Assembly: GCA_026706815.1 (NCBI GenBank)
Contig: JAPOYA010000033.1
Coordinates: forward strand, 1-62,452
Direction: 5' to 3'
Length of the DNA stretch: 62,452 nt
Source of the DNA: Acidimicrobiaceae bacterium
GTDB taxonomy: Bacteria; Actinomycetota; Acidimicrobiia; Acidimicrobiales; Aldehydirespiratoraceae
Within the stretch, counting starts at the first letter, position 1. Each line of letters opens with the position of its first letter. The notes below the pieces were generated by a model. That model saw only the letters and a program-made list of their open reading frames with translations. It did not search any database and was not told where the DNA came from. Positions 43,357 to 52,493 of this stretch are shown piece after piece. The position numbers were made by a program, and so were the translations under genes.

Positions 43357-45051
43357 TCAGTTGCCTGTTTCGTCGAGGATCTCATCAAGCTTCAAGATGT
43401 CGTCCTCGGTCACCACACCGATGAACGCACCACTGGCGTCGGTCACCGCCAGAAGGTCTACTCGGGCTTCCTCCATGGCCGCGACGGCGTCGCGCAGGGT
43501 CCACGATGGTTGGCCCACCGGCAGATCAGTAGCCATTCGGTCGCCGATCGCGGTCTCCTCCCATTCCCCGCGATCGAGTTCTGAGACGTCGTCGAGACGG
43601 GCCAGCCCCAAGAAGCGTCCGCCTTCGACAACCGGAACGACGCGTTCGCGGCGCCCCAGCACATGAAAATAGACGAACTCCGAGACGGTGGCGTCAGGGG
43701 GGACCGTCATCACATCGGTCGACAGGATCGAGGTGAGCGGAAGCGTGAACCGTCGCTCGAGATGGCCGAGGCGGACCGAGCGCTGATAGTCCGCCACCGA
43801 AGACGGCCCTGCCACGACTTGGCTGACGGCGGCTGCAACGAGTGCCGGGACCACGAAGCTCCCGACGCCGCCGGTCGACTCCGCCACGAACATCACGGCC
43901 GCGATCGGCGCGCGATACCCGGCCCCCAGGAAGGCTGCCAGGCCCAGGATCGGATACAGGGTCGTCTCATCCTGACCGATGGCCTGACCGACGAATTCGC
44001 CGAGCACCACCCCTAAAGCAGCCAATGGGATGAACAAGCCGCCTACACCGCCGGCGAAAACAGTCGTGACGGTTGCGGCCATACGCAGACCGAACAACAA
44101 CGCAATCAGCCCCAGACCCCGGTTGCCTACGACCCAAGCCATCGCTTCAGTGCCAGGGCCGAGCGTGAGCGGAGACTCGAAAACCACTTCCGCGACCCAA
44201 GCCAACACCGCCAAGCCGGCACCGCCGATGAGCAGTCTCTTCGACAACGAGTGCCGCTTGGCGCCGGCTTTGCTGCGACGGACCAGCCAGGCAAAGCCGC
44301 GGCCGCCCAGCCCGGCCGCGATTCCCAACGCCAGCGCGCCGGCAAGGTCGATCAGATCGACCCCGAACACTGAGCGGTCGGCCTCACCGAGAACTTCGGA
44401 GCCTCCAGCCAAGAATGGAACAACCGGTTCAGTTCCGACCAAGGAGACGAAGGTGACATAGCTGGCCGCGGAAGCCAACAACGACGGCAGCAGGGCTTGT
44501 GGAGTGACGTCTTCGCGGTACGGCGCCTCCATCGCGAAAATCACACCCGTGGCGGGGGCCTTGAACACTGCCGCTATTCCCGCGGCGGCCCCTGCAGTGA
44601 GCAGCAGTCGGGCTTTGTCCCCTCGCAGAAAGGACCCCGTCCTCTCATGGACCCATAGTCCGATTGAAGACCCGGCGTAGATCGAGGGACCCTCCAAGCC
44701 GACCGCCCCGCCCATGCCGATGGTGGCCACGCCGGCCATCAACTTGCCTGGAAGATGAATAATCGGCAGGCGAGGGTGTCGCTCGTGAAAAGTCCGGATG
44801 TACTCGTCGGAGGTTGCTCCACTGGTTCCCCGGCCGACCCAGCGAAGCACGCCGTTGGCGGCGAGGATGCCTGCCACCGGGGCCGTCACCAAGACGACGA
44901 GTGATTGGTCGAACAGCCAATGGAGCAGCACAGATTCGGTAAGCGTCTCGAAGAGGGCGACCACCACCGCGACGATCACTCCGATAGCGGCCGAAGCACC
45001 CAGAAGTCGGACGTCTTGCCCCGCGACCACGGAACCCAGGTACTTCTTCAC
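43357..45051 (-). CDS. ClC-family chloride channel or transporter with CBS pair
   Basis: The 564-residue protein has the ClC membrane fold (residues about 15-425) and two cytoplasmic CBS domains (about 440-560). The gating glutamate is conserved in GLEGPSI and the GGLFIP filter segment is present. The first filter motif (usually GSGIP) is replaced by GRGTSGAT, so ion specificity may differ. The CBS pair suggests control by nucleotides. The start is GTG 45051, overlapping the upstream stop by GTGA, so it is co-translated with the cysteine-cluster protein. Confidence 0.9.
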   Translation of the reverse strand: MKKYLGSVVAGQDVRLLGASAAIGVIVAVVVALFETLTESVLLHWLFDQSLVVLVTAPVAGILAANGVLRWVGRGTSGATSDEYIRTFHERHPRLPIIHLPGKLMAGVATIGMGGAVGLEGPSIYAGSSIGLWVHERTGSFLRGDKARLLLTAGAAAGIAAVFKAPATGVIFAMEAPYREDVTPQALLPSLLASAASYVTFVSLVGTEPVVPFLAGGSEVLGEADRSVFGVDLIDLAGALALGIAAGLGGRGFAWLVRRSKAGAKRHSLSKRLLIGGAGLAVLAWVAEVVFESPLTLGPGTEAMAWVVGNRGLGLIALLFGLRMAATVTTVFAGGVGGLFIPLAALGVVLGEFVGQAIGQDETTLYPILGLAAFLGAGYRAPIAAVMFVAESTGGVGSFVVPALVAAAVSQVVAGPSSVADYQRSVRLGHLERRFTLPLTSILSTDVMTVPPDATVSEFVYFHVLGRRERVVPVVEGGRFLGLARLDDVSELDRGEWEETAIGDRMATDLPVGQPSWTLRDAVAAMEEARVDLLAVTDASGAFIGVVTEDDILKLDEILDETGN

Positions 45052-45821
45052 GAACTCTCTTTCATTGCGCCGTTACGCTCACGGCGCCGGCGGACCTGCG
45101 GATGAGGCAGGAACACTCTACTTCCAACATCGTCCTGCTCACGGGCCTTCATGTAGTCGACCAGCCGTTCGTACTGCTCGGAGCCGATGAGCTCGATGAT
45201 CTCGCTGCGCAGACTCTTCCAAACCGGGCGGTCTTCACGAAACGCCAGGGGGTCGTCGGTACACCACCAAGCGAACTCCGCGCCCCCCTCGCCCCAATCG
45301 CGACGTTTCCACTCTCTCAACAGGTGATTGACATGGCCATTGTCCTCGGTGTGCTCGTCGTAGCGGAGAGGAACCTGCCAGCAGACGTCGGGCTTCCAGT
45401 CGATCGGGCGTTCACCACGGGCGTCGGCGGCTTGATGGAGCGCGCAGCCCGCACCCTTGGAGAAGCCGGGGCGATTCAGCAGTATGCAGGCATCGTCGAT
45501 CATCTGGGTGACTGTGTCCCCGTCATCGTTGGTGCAGATGGCGCCGCCCATTGCCGCTGCTTGTGCTGCGAACTGCCACTCGTCGTCGGACAGCCGGGCG
45601 ATCTGGGCTTCGATCGCGTGGCGGTCCGCATCGCTTGCAAAGTGTGCTCCGTAGGTGCAGCACCCGTGTTCGTACTCAGGCGCGAACTCTGTCAGCACGC
45701 CCGGACAACCCTGTCCATAGATGCAGCCGTAGTTGCTGGTCAAGAAAGTGACGTCGAAGTGCCATGTCGCACCGTCCGCGTCGTCGAAGCTGACCCACTC
45801 GCGAAGATCCGGCGCTTCCAT
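45048..45821 (-). CDS. Cysteine-cluster protein, YkgJ-like
   Basis: The 257-residue cytoplasmic protein has many conserved-looking cysteines: GCIYGQGCPG, HGCCTYGAHF, GGAICTNDD, GAGCALHQAA and DVCWQVPL. This is the spacing type of zinc/iron-chelating YkgJ-like cysteine-cluster proteins. The function is unknown. I use ATG 45821 because TACCGT lies 7 bases upstream; GTG 45827 is too close to that box. Its stop overlaps the start of the ClC gene, so it may have a role in the same process. Confidence 0.72.
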   Translation of the reverse strand: MEAPDLREWVSFDDADGATWHFDVTFLTSNYGCIYGQGCPGVLTEFAPEYEHGCCTYGAHFASDADRHAIEAQIARLSDDEWQFAAQAAAMGGAICTNDDGDTVTQMIDDACILLNRPGFSKGAGCALHQAADARGERPIDWKPDVCWQVPLRYDEHTEDNGHVNHLLREWKRRDWGEGGAEFAWWCTDDPLAFREDRPVWKSLRSEIIELIGSEQYERLVDYMKAREQDDVGSRVFLPHPQVRRRRERNGAMKESS

Positions 45822-45828
45822 TGCCACG

Positions 45829-45885
45829 ACGGTAACGCCGATTGCGCAGATCGCGAACCCGGCGCGCGGCTGCCGGCGATACGGT
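45829..45885. promoter_or_regulatory. Divergent leaderless promoters for the cysteine-cluster and 67-residue genes
   Basis: TACCGT (minus, 45829-45834) is 7 bases from ATG 45821. TACGGT (plus, 45880-45885) is 7 bases from ATG 45893. The two boxes are reverse-orientation look-alikes, suggesting symmetric control. Confidence 0.45.
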
Positions 45886-45892
45886 ACGAGCC

Positions 45893-46096
45893 ATGGCTCA
45901 GGAGTTCGATGAGATCAGGGGTCGGCTAGAGGCGATCGCCGAAGAACTGGCGGATCTCGCGATCGTTCGCCTGAGGGAGTCGATTGACGCCGGCGGCCAG
46001 GAGTTGCCGGTTGACGAGAGGCGGCTCACCCGGGCCCGACGCGCGGTCGAAAAGGCGATACACCTCCTGCGCGGGCCAGACGATGGCGTCTTCTGA
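45893..46096 (+). CDS. Small helical protein of unknown function
   Basis: The 67-residue product is predicted to be mostly helical or coiled-coil (EIRGRLEAIAEELADLAIVRL, then RLTRARRAVEKAIHLL). It has no membrane segment. ATG 45893 is supported by TACGGT 7 bases upstream. It is convergent with fbiC across only 19 bases. No family recognised. Confidence 0.6.
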   Translation: MAQEFDEIRGRLEAIAEELADLAIVRLRESIDAGGQELPVDERRLTRARRAVEKAIHLLRGPDDGVF

Positions 46097-46115
46097 TCCC
46101 GCCCGCCGCCGATCC

Positions 46116-48536
46116 CTAACCGGCCGAGCCGCTCGACGCCACCACCGGGATGGTGGCGCGGCGAGAGCGACTTGTGGGCAACGGCAGACTCGACGGGTCG
46201 ACGCGGCCGTAGAGAGTCGTGCGCTGAACCAGCGCTCGTCCCAACGGTTCGACGACCTTGCGGAAATCGTCCTCGCCGACTGTGGTGCCATGAGCGGCGC
46301 CGGCTGCACGGGATATGTTCTCGTCCATCAGCGTGCCGCCGAGATCGTTCGCACCAGCCTGCAGGAGTTGGGCGATGGAGCCGAAGCCGAGTTTGACCCA
46401 CGAACCCTGGATGTTGTCGATCCGGTCCCGGTAGGCGATGCGGGCCACGGCGTGCATCAACAGGACCTCGCGCCAAGTCGGGCCGCGCCGTGAGCCGCGG
46501 CGAAGGTAGATCGGCGACGCCATGTGAACGAACGGCAGCCCTACGAACTCGGTGAATCCCCCCGTCTCCTCCTGCAGGGCACGGGTGCGAAGCAAGTGGT
46601 GTGCCCAATGCTCAGGCCTTTCGATCGAGCCGAACATGATCGTGACGTTGGAGCGCAATCCCACCGCATGGGCAGTGCGGTGCGCTTCAAGCCACTCTTC
46701 GCTGGTGATCTTGTCCGGACAGAGCACCTGTCGGACGTCGTCGTGCAGGATTTCTGCGGCCGTCCCCGGCAGCGAACGTTGCCCGGCGTCGCGCAGCCGC
46801 GCCAGATAGCCGGCAAGGGGTTCCTGATTTCGCTTGGCCCCCTCGGTGACCTCCAAGGCCGTGAACCCGTGGATGTGGATGTCGGGAACCGCATCGTGGA
46901 CCGCACGGGCGACGTCGATGTAGTAATCGCCGTCGAAGTCGGGGTGAATCCCGCCCTGCAGGCACACCTCGGTGGCTCCGGACTCCGCTGCCTCGACGGC
47001 CCGTTCGGCTATATCGTCCAGTGTCAGCAGATACGGCTTGCCCCTCAGGTTCAGCGACAGCGGTCCTTTCGAGAACCCGCAGAACTTGCAGCGGAACGTG
47101 CAGACGTTGGTGTAGTTGATGTTGCGGTTGGCCACCCAGGTGACTTCATCGCCGACGAGCTCGGAGCGCAGTTCGTCTGCCAGACGGGCTACCTCGCCCA
47201 CCTCGGGGCCACGAGCCTTGAACAGAGCGAGAATCTCCTCGAAGCCCACGTCCTGTCCCGCTCGCACCCCCTCGACGACCTCCCCGACAGCCCCGCCGGC
47301 GCCGCGGCCCGGGCCCGCGGGCGCCAACACGCTCGGGTCGCCGCCGGCGCCGACATACCACTGGCTGGATATCTCGCCTACAAGCTCGTATTCCGCGCCG
47401 TCGTCGACTTTGGCTCTTTCCATGGTGCGCTCGGGCCAGACCGAACCCGGGTCGTCGCGCCCGAATCCCTCTGCGTCGCTTCGATCCATAACCGCGAAAT
47501 GCAGGTTGTGATCGATCCAGGCGTCCGGGTCGCGGACATAGCGAGGATGCACTGTCAGGCGAGGCGCCAGTGTGTGGCCGGCAGCTTCAGTGGCCTCCCG
47601 GAGCCGTTCCAAGTCGGGCCAGGGGCGTTCGGGGTTCACGTGATCAGCGGTGACAGGGGAGACTCCGCCCCAATCGCTCACACCTGCGGAGAGCAGGCCG
47701 GCGAAGTCCTCAGAGAGGTTCGGCGGCGCCTGCACATGCACGTCGGGCGGCAGGGTCAGGCGGGCCAGAGCTATCGCCTCAAGATGCGTTTCCGGCGGGC
47801 ACGGGTCCGCCCGGTGCATTGCGGTGCCCTCCTTGGGCAGGAAGTTCTGGACGATCACCTCTTGGACATGTCCGTGCCGACGGTGTGCTTGCGCGATCGC
47901 CTCGAGGGCAGCCAAACGATCCTCTCGGTTCTCGCCGATGCCTACCAGGATGCCGGTCGTGTACGGGATGCGCAGTTCTCCAGCCCACTCCAGCGTTTGC
48001 AGGCGACGTTCCGGCGTCTTGTCCGGCGCTCCTCGGTGGCACTCGAGATCTGGCCGCAGGGTTTCAAGCATCATCCCCTGGCTCGGCGCGACCCTGCGCA
48101 GTTCCTCCAGTTCATCGGCGTACATGGCGCCCGTGTTCGCATGGGGCAGCAGCCCAGTCGAGTCGAGGACCAGTTGTGCCATCGCCGCGACATAGTCGAC
48201 AGTGGATTCATAACCGTGGCGCGTGAGCCAGTCCCGAGCTGCCGGGTAACGATGTTCGGGTCTCTCACCCAGCGTGAAAAGCGCCTCATGGCAGCCCGTC
48301 GACGCACCACGCCTGGCAATCGCGATGACCTCGTCGCTACTCAGATACGGCTGCTCCAACCGTGCCGGCGGTTGCGCGAAAGTGCAGTATCCGCATTTGT
48401 CGCGACACAGCATCGTCAGGGGAATGAAGACTTTGGGCGAATAGCCCACGACCTTGCCATGTGCCTCGTCTCGTATCCGCCGCGCCGCTGTCATCAACTC
48501 CTCAAGGGGTGCGTTGAGAAGCTCATCGATCGGCAT
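46116..48536 (-). CDS. fbiC: FO synthase, fused CofG/CofH (F420 biosynthesis)
   Basis: FbiC makes the deazaflavin chromophore FO of coenzyme F420 from tyrosine and an aminouracil, using two radical-SAM halves. In this 806-residue fusion the CofG half has CRDKCGYC (Cys44, Cys48, Cys51) and the CofH half has CTFRCKFC near residue 479. The Gly/Ala/Pro-rich linker lies at about 390-430. The fused form is typical of actinobacteria; archaea and cyanobacteria have separate proteins. ATG 48536 has TAGCGT 8 bases upstream. It follows the small HelZ-associated gene by 11 bases. Confidence 0.96.
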   Translation of the reverse strand: MPIDELLNAPLEELMTAARRIRDEAHGKVVGYSPKVFIPLTMLCRDKCGYCTFAQPPARLEQPYLSSDEVIAIARRGASTGCHEALFTLGERPEHRYPAARDWLTRHGYESTVDYVAAMAQLVLDSTGLLPHANTGAMYADELEELRRVAPSQGMMLETLRPDLECHRGAPDKTPERRLQTLEWAGELRIPYTTGILVGIGENREDRLAALEAIAQAHRRHGHVQEVIVQNFLPKEGTAMHRADPCPPETHLEAIALARLTLPPDVHVQAPPNLSEDFAGLLSAGVSDWGGVSPVTADHVNPERPWPDLERLREATEAAGHTLAPRLTVHPRYVRDPDAWIDHNLHFAVMDRSDAEGFGRDDPGSVWPERTMERAKVDDGAEYELVGEISSQWYVGAGGDPSVLAPAGPGRGAGGAVGEVVEGVRAGQDVGFEEILALFKARGPEVGEVARLADELRSELVGDEVTWVANRNINYTNVCTFRCKFCGFSKGPLSLNLRGKPYLLTLDDIAERAVEAAESGATEVCLQGGIHPDFDGDYYIDVARAVHDAVPDIHIHGFTALEVTEGAKRNQEPLAGYLARLRDAGQRSLPGTAAEILHDDVRQVLCPDKITSEEWLEAHRTAHAVGLRSNVTIMFGSIERPEHWAHHLLRTRALQEETGGFTEFVGLPFVHMASPIYLRRGSRRGPTWREVLLMHAVARIAYRDRIDNIQGSWVKLGFGSIAQLLQAGANDLGGTLMDENISRAAGAAHGTTVGEDDFRKVVEPLGRALVQRTTLYGRVDPSSLPLPTSRSRRATIPVVASSGSAG

Positions 48537-48544
48537 GGTCTGTG

Positions 48545-48550
48545 ACGCTA
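48545..48550 (-). promoter_or_regulatory. -10 box for fbiC overlapping the upstream stop codon
   Basis: TAGCGT, whose TAG is the stop codon of the upstream 122-residue gene, lies 8 bases before ATG 48536. fbiC could thus have its own leaderless promoter in addition to read-through. Confidence 0.35.
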
Positions 48551-48916
48551 CTCGTTCTGCTCGAGTTCACCTGCAGCGGCCAACGCTCCGGCCAGCAATG
48601 CGGCTCTCTCGTAGACGAGCGTGAACCAACGCTCCGCGGCCGTTTCCTGGCCCGTCACCGGCGGCCGGCCCAGCGAGTTGAGCAGGGCTCGGGCGTCTCC
48701 CGACTGTGCTATGGGATCTTCTGGCGCCGGCAGCAACTCGGGATCTCCCCAGAACTCGACAGGGTTGATCTTGGCCGCCGCTTTGCGCCCCCGGGCTTGG
48801 GCGTGCTGGCGACCGGCATTGGGGGTCGCCGAATTGCCCTTGCTGCGGTTTCGCGAACGAGATCGTTTTCGCGTCGAGTCGGCGGATTCCCCGTTCACGG
48901 CGCCGGCGCCTTCCAC
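48548..48916 (-). CDS. Small HelZ-associated protein, possible relic of SWIM partner
   Basis: The 122-residue product has a basic, disordered N terminus (RKRSRSRNRSKG) and a structured C-terminal half with NPVEFWGDPE, LLNSLGRPPV and VYERAALLA. That half resembles, by eye, the C-terminal tail of the SWIM zinc-finger proteins usually encoded beside helZ in actinobacteria; the zinc finger itself is absent. The start overlaps the end of the SNF2 gene by 22 bases. The relationship is an inference to be tested by profile search. Confidence 0.6.
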   Translation of the reverse strand: MEGAGAVNGESADSTRKRSRSRNRSKGNSATPNAGRQHAQARGRKAAAKINPVEFWGDPELLPAPEDPIAQSGDARALLNSLGRPPVTGQETAAERWFTLVYERAALLAGALAAAGELEQNE

Positions 48917-51900
48917 TTCTCGATTCCCGGCTCGGACGCGGCAGGCTCCCCGGGCTCCGACGCGTCGGGAAACCGCGGAGCCTCCGCGAAAGCGATTTCG
49001 GCGTCGGAATCGACGTCGAGCAGCGCGGCGCTGTCTATCCCCAGCACAGCTTGCAGCTGATCGGCGTTGAGATCCCCGATCGAACTCGACTTGGGCAGCG
49101 TCAGACTGGCTATCCGGCGCTTGCCCGCGACCACTTCCTCAACTCGCTCGTCGATTGTGCCGGGACAAACCAGACGATGGCAGATCACGGTGTTCTTCTG
49201 CCCTATCCGCCAAACTCGGTCTCGAGCCTGGTCTTCCACCGCAGGATTCCACCAGCGGTCGTAGAGGACGACGTGGTTGGCCGCTGTCAGGTTGAGGCCG
49301 GTGCCTCCCGCCTTGAGCGACAGAACCATCGCGCCGGCTCCTGAAGACCCTTGGAATTCGGCCACGAGACGGTCTCTGGCCCCTCGGGCCAGGCCTCCGT
49401 GGTAACAGGAGATCTTGTGGCCGCTCCATCGGGAGAGATGGTCGGCCAATATCTCACCCCAACTCGCGAAGTGGGTGAAGACGAGTGCTTTTTCGTCCGC
49501 TGCGAAGACATGCGAGAGAATCTCATAGAGGCGGGCAAGCTTCCCCGAACGGCCCTCGACTCCTTTGTCGTCCTGCTGATAGTTGAGCGGATGGTTGCAT
49601 ATCTGCTTCAGAGCGGTGATCGCAGCGAGCACCGCTCCCTTGCGCTCGGGCGTTCCCGGCTCGCGGTTCGCGGTCTTGAGGATCAGACTGTCGATCACTG
49701 CTTGGTAGAGGCCGATCTGCTCCGGAGTCATCGGGCAGTGGTCGAGTTCGTCGATGCGGTCCGGGAGCTCTGCGGCGATCGCGGGTTCGGCCTTGGTTCG
49801 ACGGTACACGAGAATGCCGTTGAGGGCTCTCAGCACCTCCTCGCCGCCCTGCTCCGCGCGGCGCCTGTTGGAACGACCCCCGTTCTTTTGGGAAGAGGAG
49901 CCGTTCTTGTCGGGCGTCAGTTGGGCGATGAACTGCGCACGCGGGCCCAGAAGACTCGGGTTCGCCCAGTCCATGATCGCCCAAAGATCCCCTAGACCGT
50001 TCTCAATCGGCGTCCCGGTGAGCGCGAGGCGACTGCTGGCGGACAAACGGCGGAGTTGCTGGGAGGTCTCGGCCAATGGATTCTTGATGGCCTGAGCCTC
50101 GTCGATGACGACCTTGCCCCAACTGAACTCGCTGAGTTGGTCCATGTCCCGCACCGCCGTGCCGTAGGTCGTGATCACAACATCAGCCGCGCGAACGGCA
50201 GTTCGGAGTGCCGAGCCCTTGGCTCGATTGGCGCCGTGATGAACCAACACCTTCATGTCGGGGACGAAGTTCCGCGCCTCACTCGCCCAGTTGCCGACGA
50301 CCGCCGGGGGAGCGATGACCAGTCCGGTGCCCGAGGTGGACAACGCCAAGCCGGCCAGCGTTGTCGGAGTCTTTCCGAGACCCATGTCGAGGGCCAGACA
50401 GCCTCCCAGGCCGGCGTCGTCGAGGAAGTCCAGCCACACGAGTGCGTCTGCCTGATAATTCCGCAGTTCGCCCGTGAAGCCCTCGGGCCTGGTGGTCGGA
50501 TTGTCGGGGAAGTTCTTGACGCTGCGCAGAAGGTCAGCGGCCCAGCCCTCGCCCACGATGTTGACGCCGCCCGCAAGCGGGGAGCCTTCCAGCCCCAGAG
50601 CGTGGCGAAGCATGTCGGCGCCGGTGAGCCGCGTTTTGTCAGCCCTTTCGGCCAACGCGGCCGCAGCCTCTGCCAGATCTGCCTTGTCCAACTCGACCCA
50701 CTGGCCGCGCGAGCGCACCAACGGACGGGCCTTGGCCGCCAACTGAGCGATTTCCGCAGCACTGAGCTCGACCTCGTCGAACACTGCCGACCAGCGAACG
50801 TTTGCCAGTTGTTGCGCGCCGACCACAGTCTCGTCGGCCTCGGAGGTCAGGCGCAGTGACGCCACTGCTTTCTGGCGCCGCATCGCCGGCACTCTCACAT
50901 CGAACCCGGCCGAGCGGAGCCTGTCCCCAGACTCTGTCATCAACCTCCAGGCTTCATCCTGGGACAGGAACACTTCGCCGCGGCGCCGGCCCCCCAAACG
51001 CATGAGCTCTGGGAAGAGGCGCTCAAGCCTCGACAGATGGGCCACGATAATTTTCGAGTTCAACTTCGAAGCGAGCGTGATCGCCACTTCGACCGGCATC
51101 AAGTCTCCCTCCTCGCCGGGACACAGCACGGCCACGTGCCAGGCGCCTGCGTCGTCGGGTGAGTCCAACTGCACGACAAGGCGGACTCCAACGGTGCCCA
51201 GGACGGGAAAGGCCCACTGGTTGAGACGACGAACGAGCTCTCCACCGGCCTTGGTCGGAGCGAGAAAGGGAGTGCCACCGAGGTGGGAGACAGCCGCCTC
51301 GGCAGCATCTGCACGCGTGTTGATTTCAGGCGGGGCCGCCGGGGTTTCCAACTGGCCTGCCGCGAAACCGACTATGGCGTCGGTCAGATCGGCCAACGCG
51401 GCCAGCGTGAACTTCTCTTTTTCCTGTTCGCGACTGCCCAACATGGCTGCGGTCGGCACCGATCGAACCAATCCGGCGAGCACCTCCGGATCGATCAGGG
51501 CCGGCATCCAGCGGATCCGGAACGTGCCATGGTCGCTTGCGGGATCCTTGCGGCGGCGCTTCGACTGGACCAACTGCGGAACGAAGCGGCCTTCGGCAAC
51601 CATCTTGATCGCCACAGCGGTGGCACAGCCCATCCAAGCCACGCTGGTCCCGACATCGGCGTCGTCAGCGGTGCGGCCCAACGGAGCCAACCAGCCGATC
51701 ACTTTCTCGATCGGGGCCGAGACTGTGCTCGCCCTTCCGCTTCCGGGAATCTTGACCGTGGCTTGCTGATCCCAGTCGGCGGGCACTCCGCCGAGGGCTT
51801 TGATCCGCTGCAGCACCATTTCGTGGTTCTCGGGTCGCTGCTGATGAGCCGACGCCCAGGCAACGATCCGTCCATCAGAGCGCGACAGGTGCAACTGGAC

Positions 51901-52203
51901 CACCCCAGGCGCCATCCCAGCGGGGTCGAGGGGCAAACCTCGGCCAGGCGCTGGGACCAGCTCGCTTTCGTCGGGCGGGCCGACCAGTTCGGTCAAACCC
52001 GCGTCGATACGCCAGCATTCAGCGTCAAGATCAGCCAACACGACGTTTCGCTCCGGGCCGCGCAGATCTCTGCGAGCTGCGGCAAGACGCGCTTCAGCGT
52101 CGTCAAGCAGACGCCACAGGCTCTCAACCCAGGCGGATTTGTGCTCGTTCAGATATGCGGCATCCTCAGCGGTCGACAAACCGTCAAGGTGGGATTGGAC
52201 CAA
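48895..52203 (-). CDS. HelZ-like SNF2 family ATPase/helicase
   Basis: The 1102-residue protein matches mycobacterial HelZ (Rv2101) in layout: an N-terminal SNF2-associated domain (DUF3670, residues about 100-560) and a C-terminal SWI2/SNF2 motor. Motor motifs are DMGLGKTPT (Walker A), VVIDEAQAIKN (Walker B, DEAQ rather than DEAH), LALTGTPIENGLGDLW, LVFTHFASWGEIL, SLKAGGTGLNLTAANHV and RVWRIGQKNTV. It likely remodels protein-DNA or RNA-polymerase complexes. The only start before the in-frame TAG is TTG 52203, so the exact N terminus is uncertain. Confidence 0.9.
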   Translation of the reverse strand: MVQSHLDGLSTAEDAAYLNEHKSAWVESLWRLLDDAEARLAAARRDLRGPERNVVLADLDAECWRIDAGLTELVGPPDESELVPAPGRGLPLDPAGMAPGVVQLHLSRSDGRIVAWASAHQQRPENHEMVLQRIKALGGVPADWDQQATVKIPGSGRASTVSAPIEKVIGWLAPLGRTADDADVGTSVAWMGCATAVAIKMVAEGRFVPQLVQSKRRRKDPASDHGTFRIRWMPALIDPEVLAGLVRSVPTAAMLGSREQEKEKFTLAALADLTDAIVGFAAGQLETPAAPPEINTRADAAEAAVSHLGGTPFLAPTKAGGELVRRLNQWAFPVLGTVGVRLVVQLDSPDDAGAWHVAVLCPGEEGDLMPVEVAITLASKLNSKIIVAHLSRLERLFPELMRLGGRRRGEVFLSQDEAWRLMTESGDRLRSAGFDVRVPAMRRQKAVASLRLTSEADETVVGAQQLANVRWSAVFDEVELSAAEIAQLAAKARPLVRSRGQWVELDKADLAEAAAALAERADKTRLTGADMLRHALGLEGSPLAGGVNIVGEGWAADLLRSVKNFPDNPTTRPEGFTGELRNYQADALVWLDFLDDAGLGGCLALDMGLGKTPTTLAGLALSTSGTGLVIAPPAVVGNWASEARNFVPDMKVLVHHGANRAKGSALRTAVRAADVVITTYGTAVRDMDQLSEFSWGKVVIDEAQAIKNPLAETSQQLRRLSASSRLALTGTPIENGLGDLWAIMDWANPSLLGPRAQFIAQLTPDKNGSSSQKNGGRSNRRRAEQGGEEVLRALNGILVYRRTKAEPAIAAELPDRIDELDHCPMTPEQIGLYQAVIDSLILKTANREPGTPERKGAVLAAITALKQICNHPLNYQQDDKGVEGRSGKLARLYEILSHVFAADEKALVFTHFASWGEILADHLSRWSGHKISCYHGGLARGARDRLVAEFQGSSGAGAMVLSLKAGGTGLNLTAANHVVLYDRWWNPAVEDQARDRVWRIGQKNTVICHRLVCPGTIDERVEEVVAGKRRIASLTLPKSSSIGDLNADQLQAVLGIDSAALLDVDSDAEIAFAEAPRFPDASEPGEPAASEPGIEKWKAPAP

Positions 52204-52493
52204 TCGGTCGAGTCGGCTCGACGTCAGGTGTGCCCGTTCGATAGTTGTAACTGTGTTCTCCTACGGCTCGCGACGCCCTGGCGCTGTTCGGTCCCGTGCG
52301 TCCTGATCGGCGCCGTCCGGCGCCCGTCATGCCTTTGCCGCCCGCGACGGGAGGCACAACGACCATCGCCCGCTCCGTCAGCGGCGACAGCCCCCGCAGC
52401 GAAACCTGTCGGCGACTGCGGTTCGCGGATCAGCTTATGCCCGACAGCACGTTTTCCAACCTTCGTCCTAGCCCTGCGGCGTTGTCTCCCGCG
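52204..52493. other. Spacer between the helZ-like gene and tal
   Basis: These 290 bases contain no gene that I can support. An inverted pair, GTCGAG and GCTCGAC, lies near 52207-52222. Otherwise I see nothing. Confidence 0.5.

Noticed and set aside
46524..48545. 673-codon open frame on the plus strand
   Set aside because: It lies fully antisense to fbiC, whose radical-SAM motifs are intact. Long antisense frames are common in GC-rich DNA.
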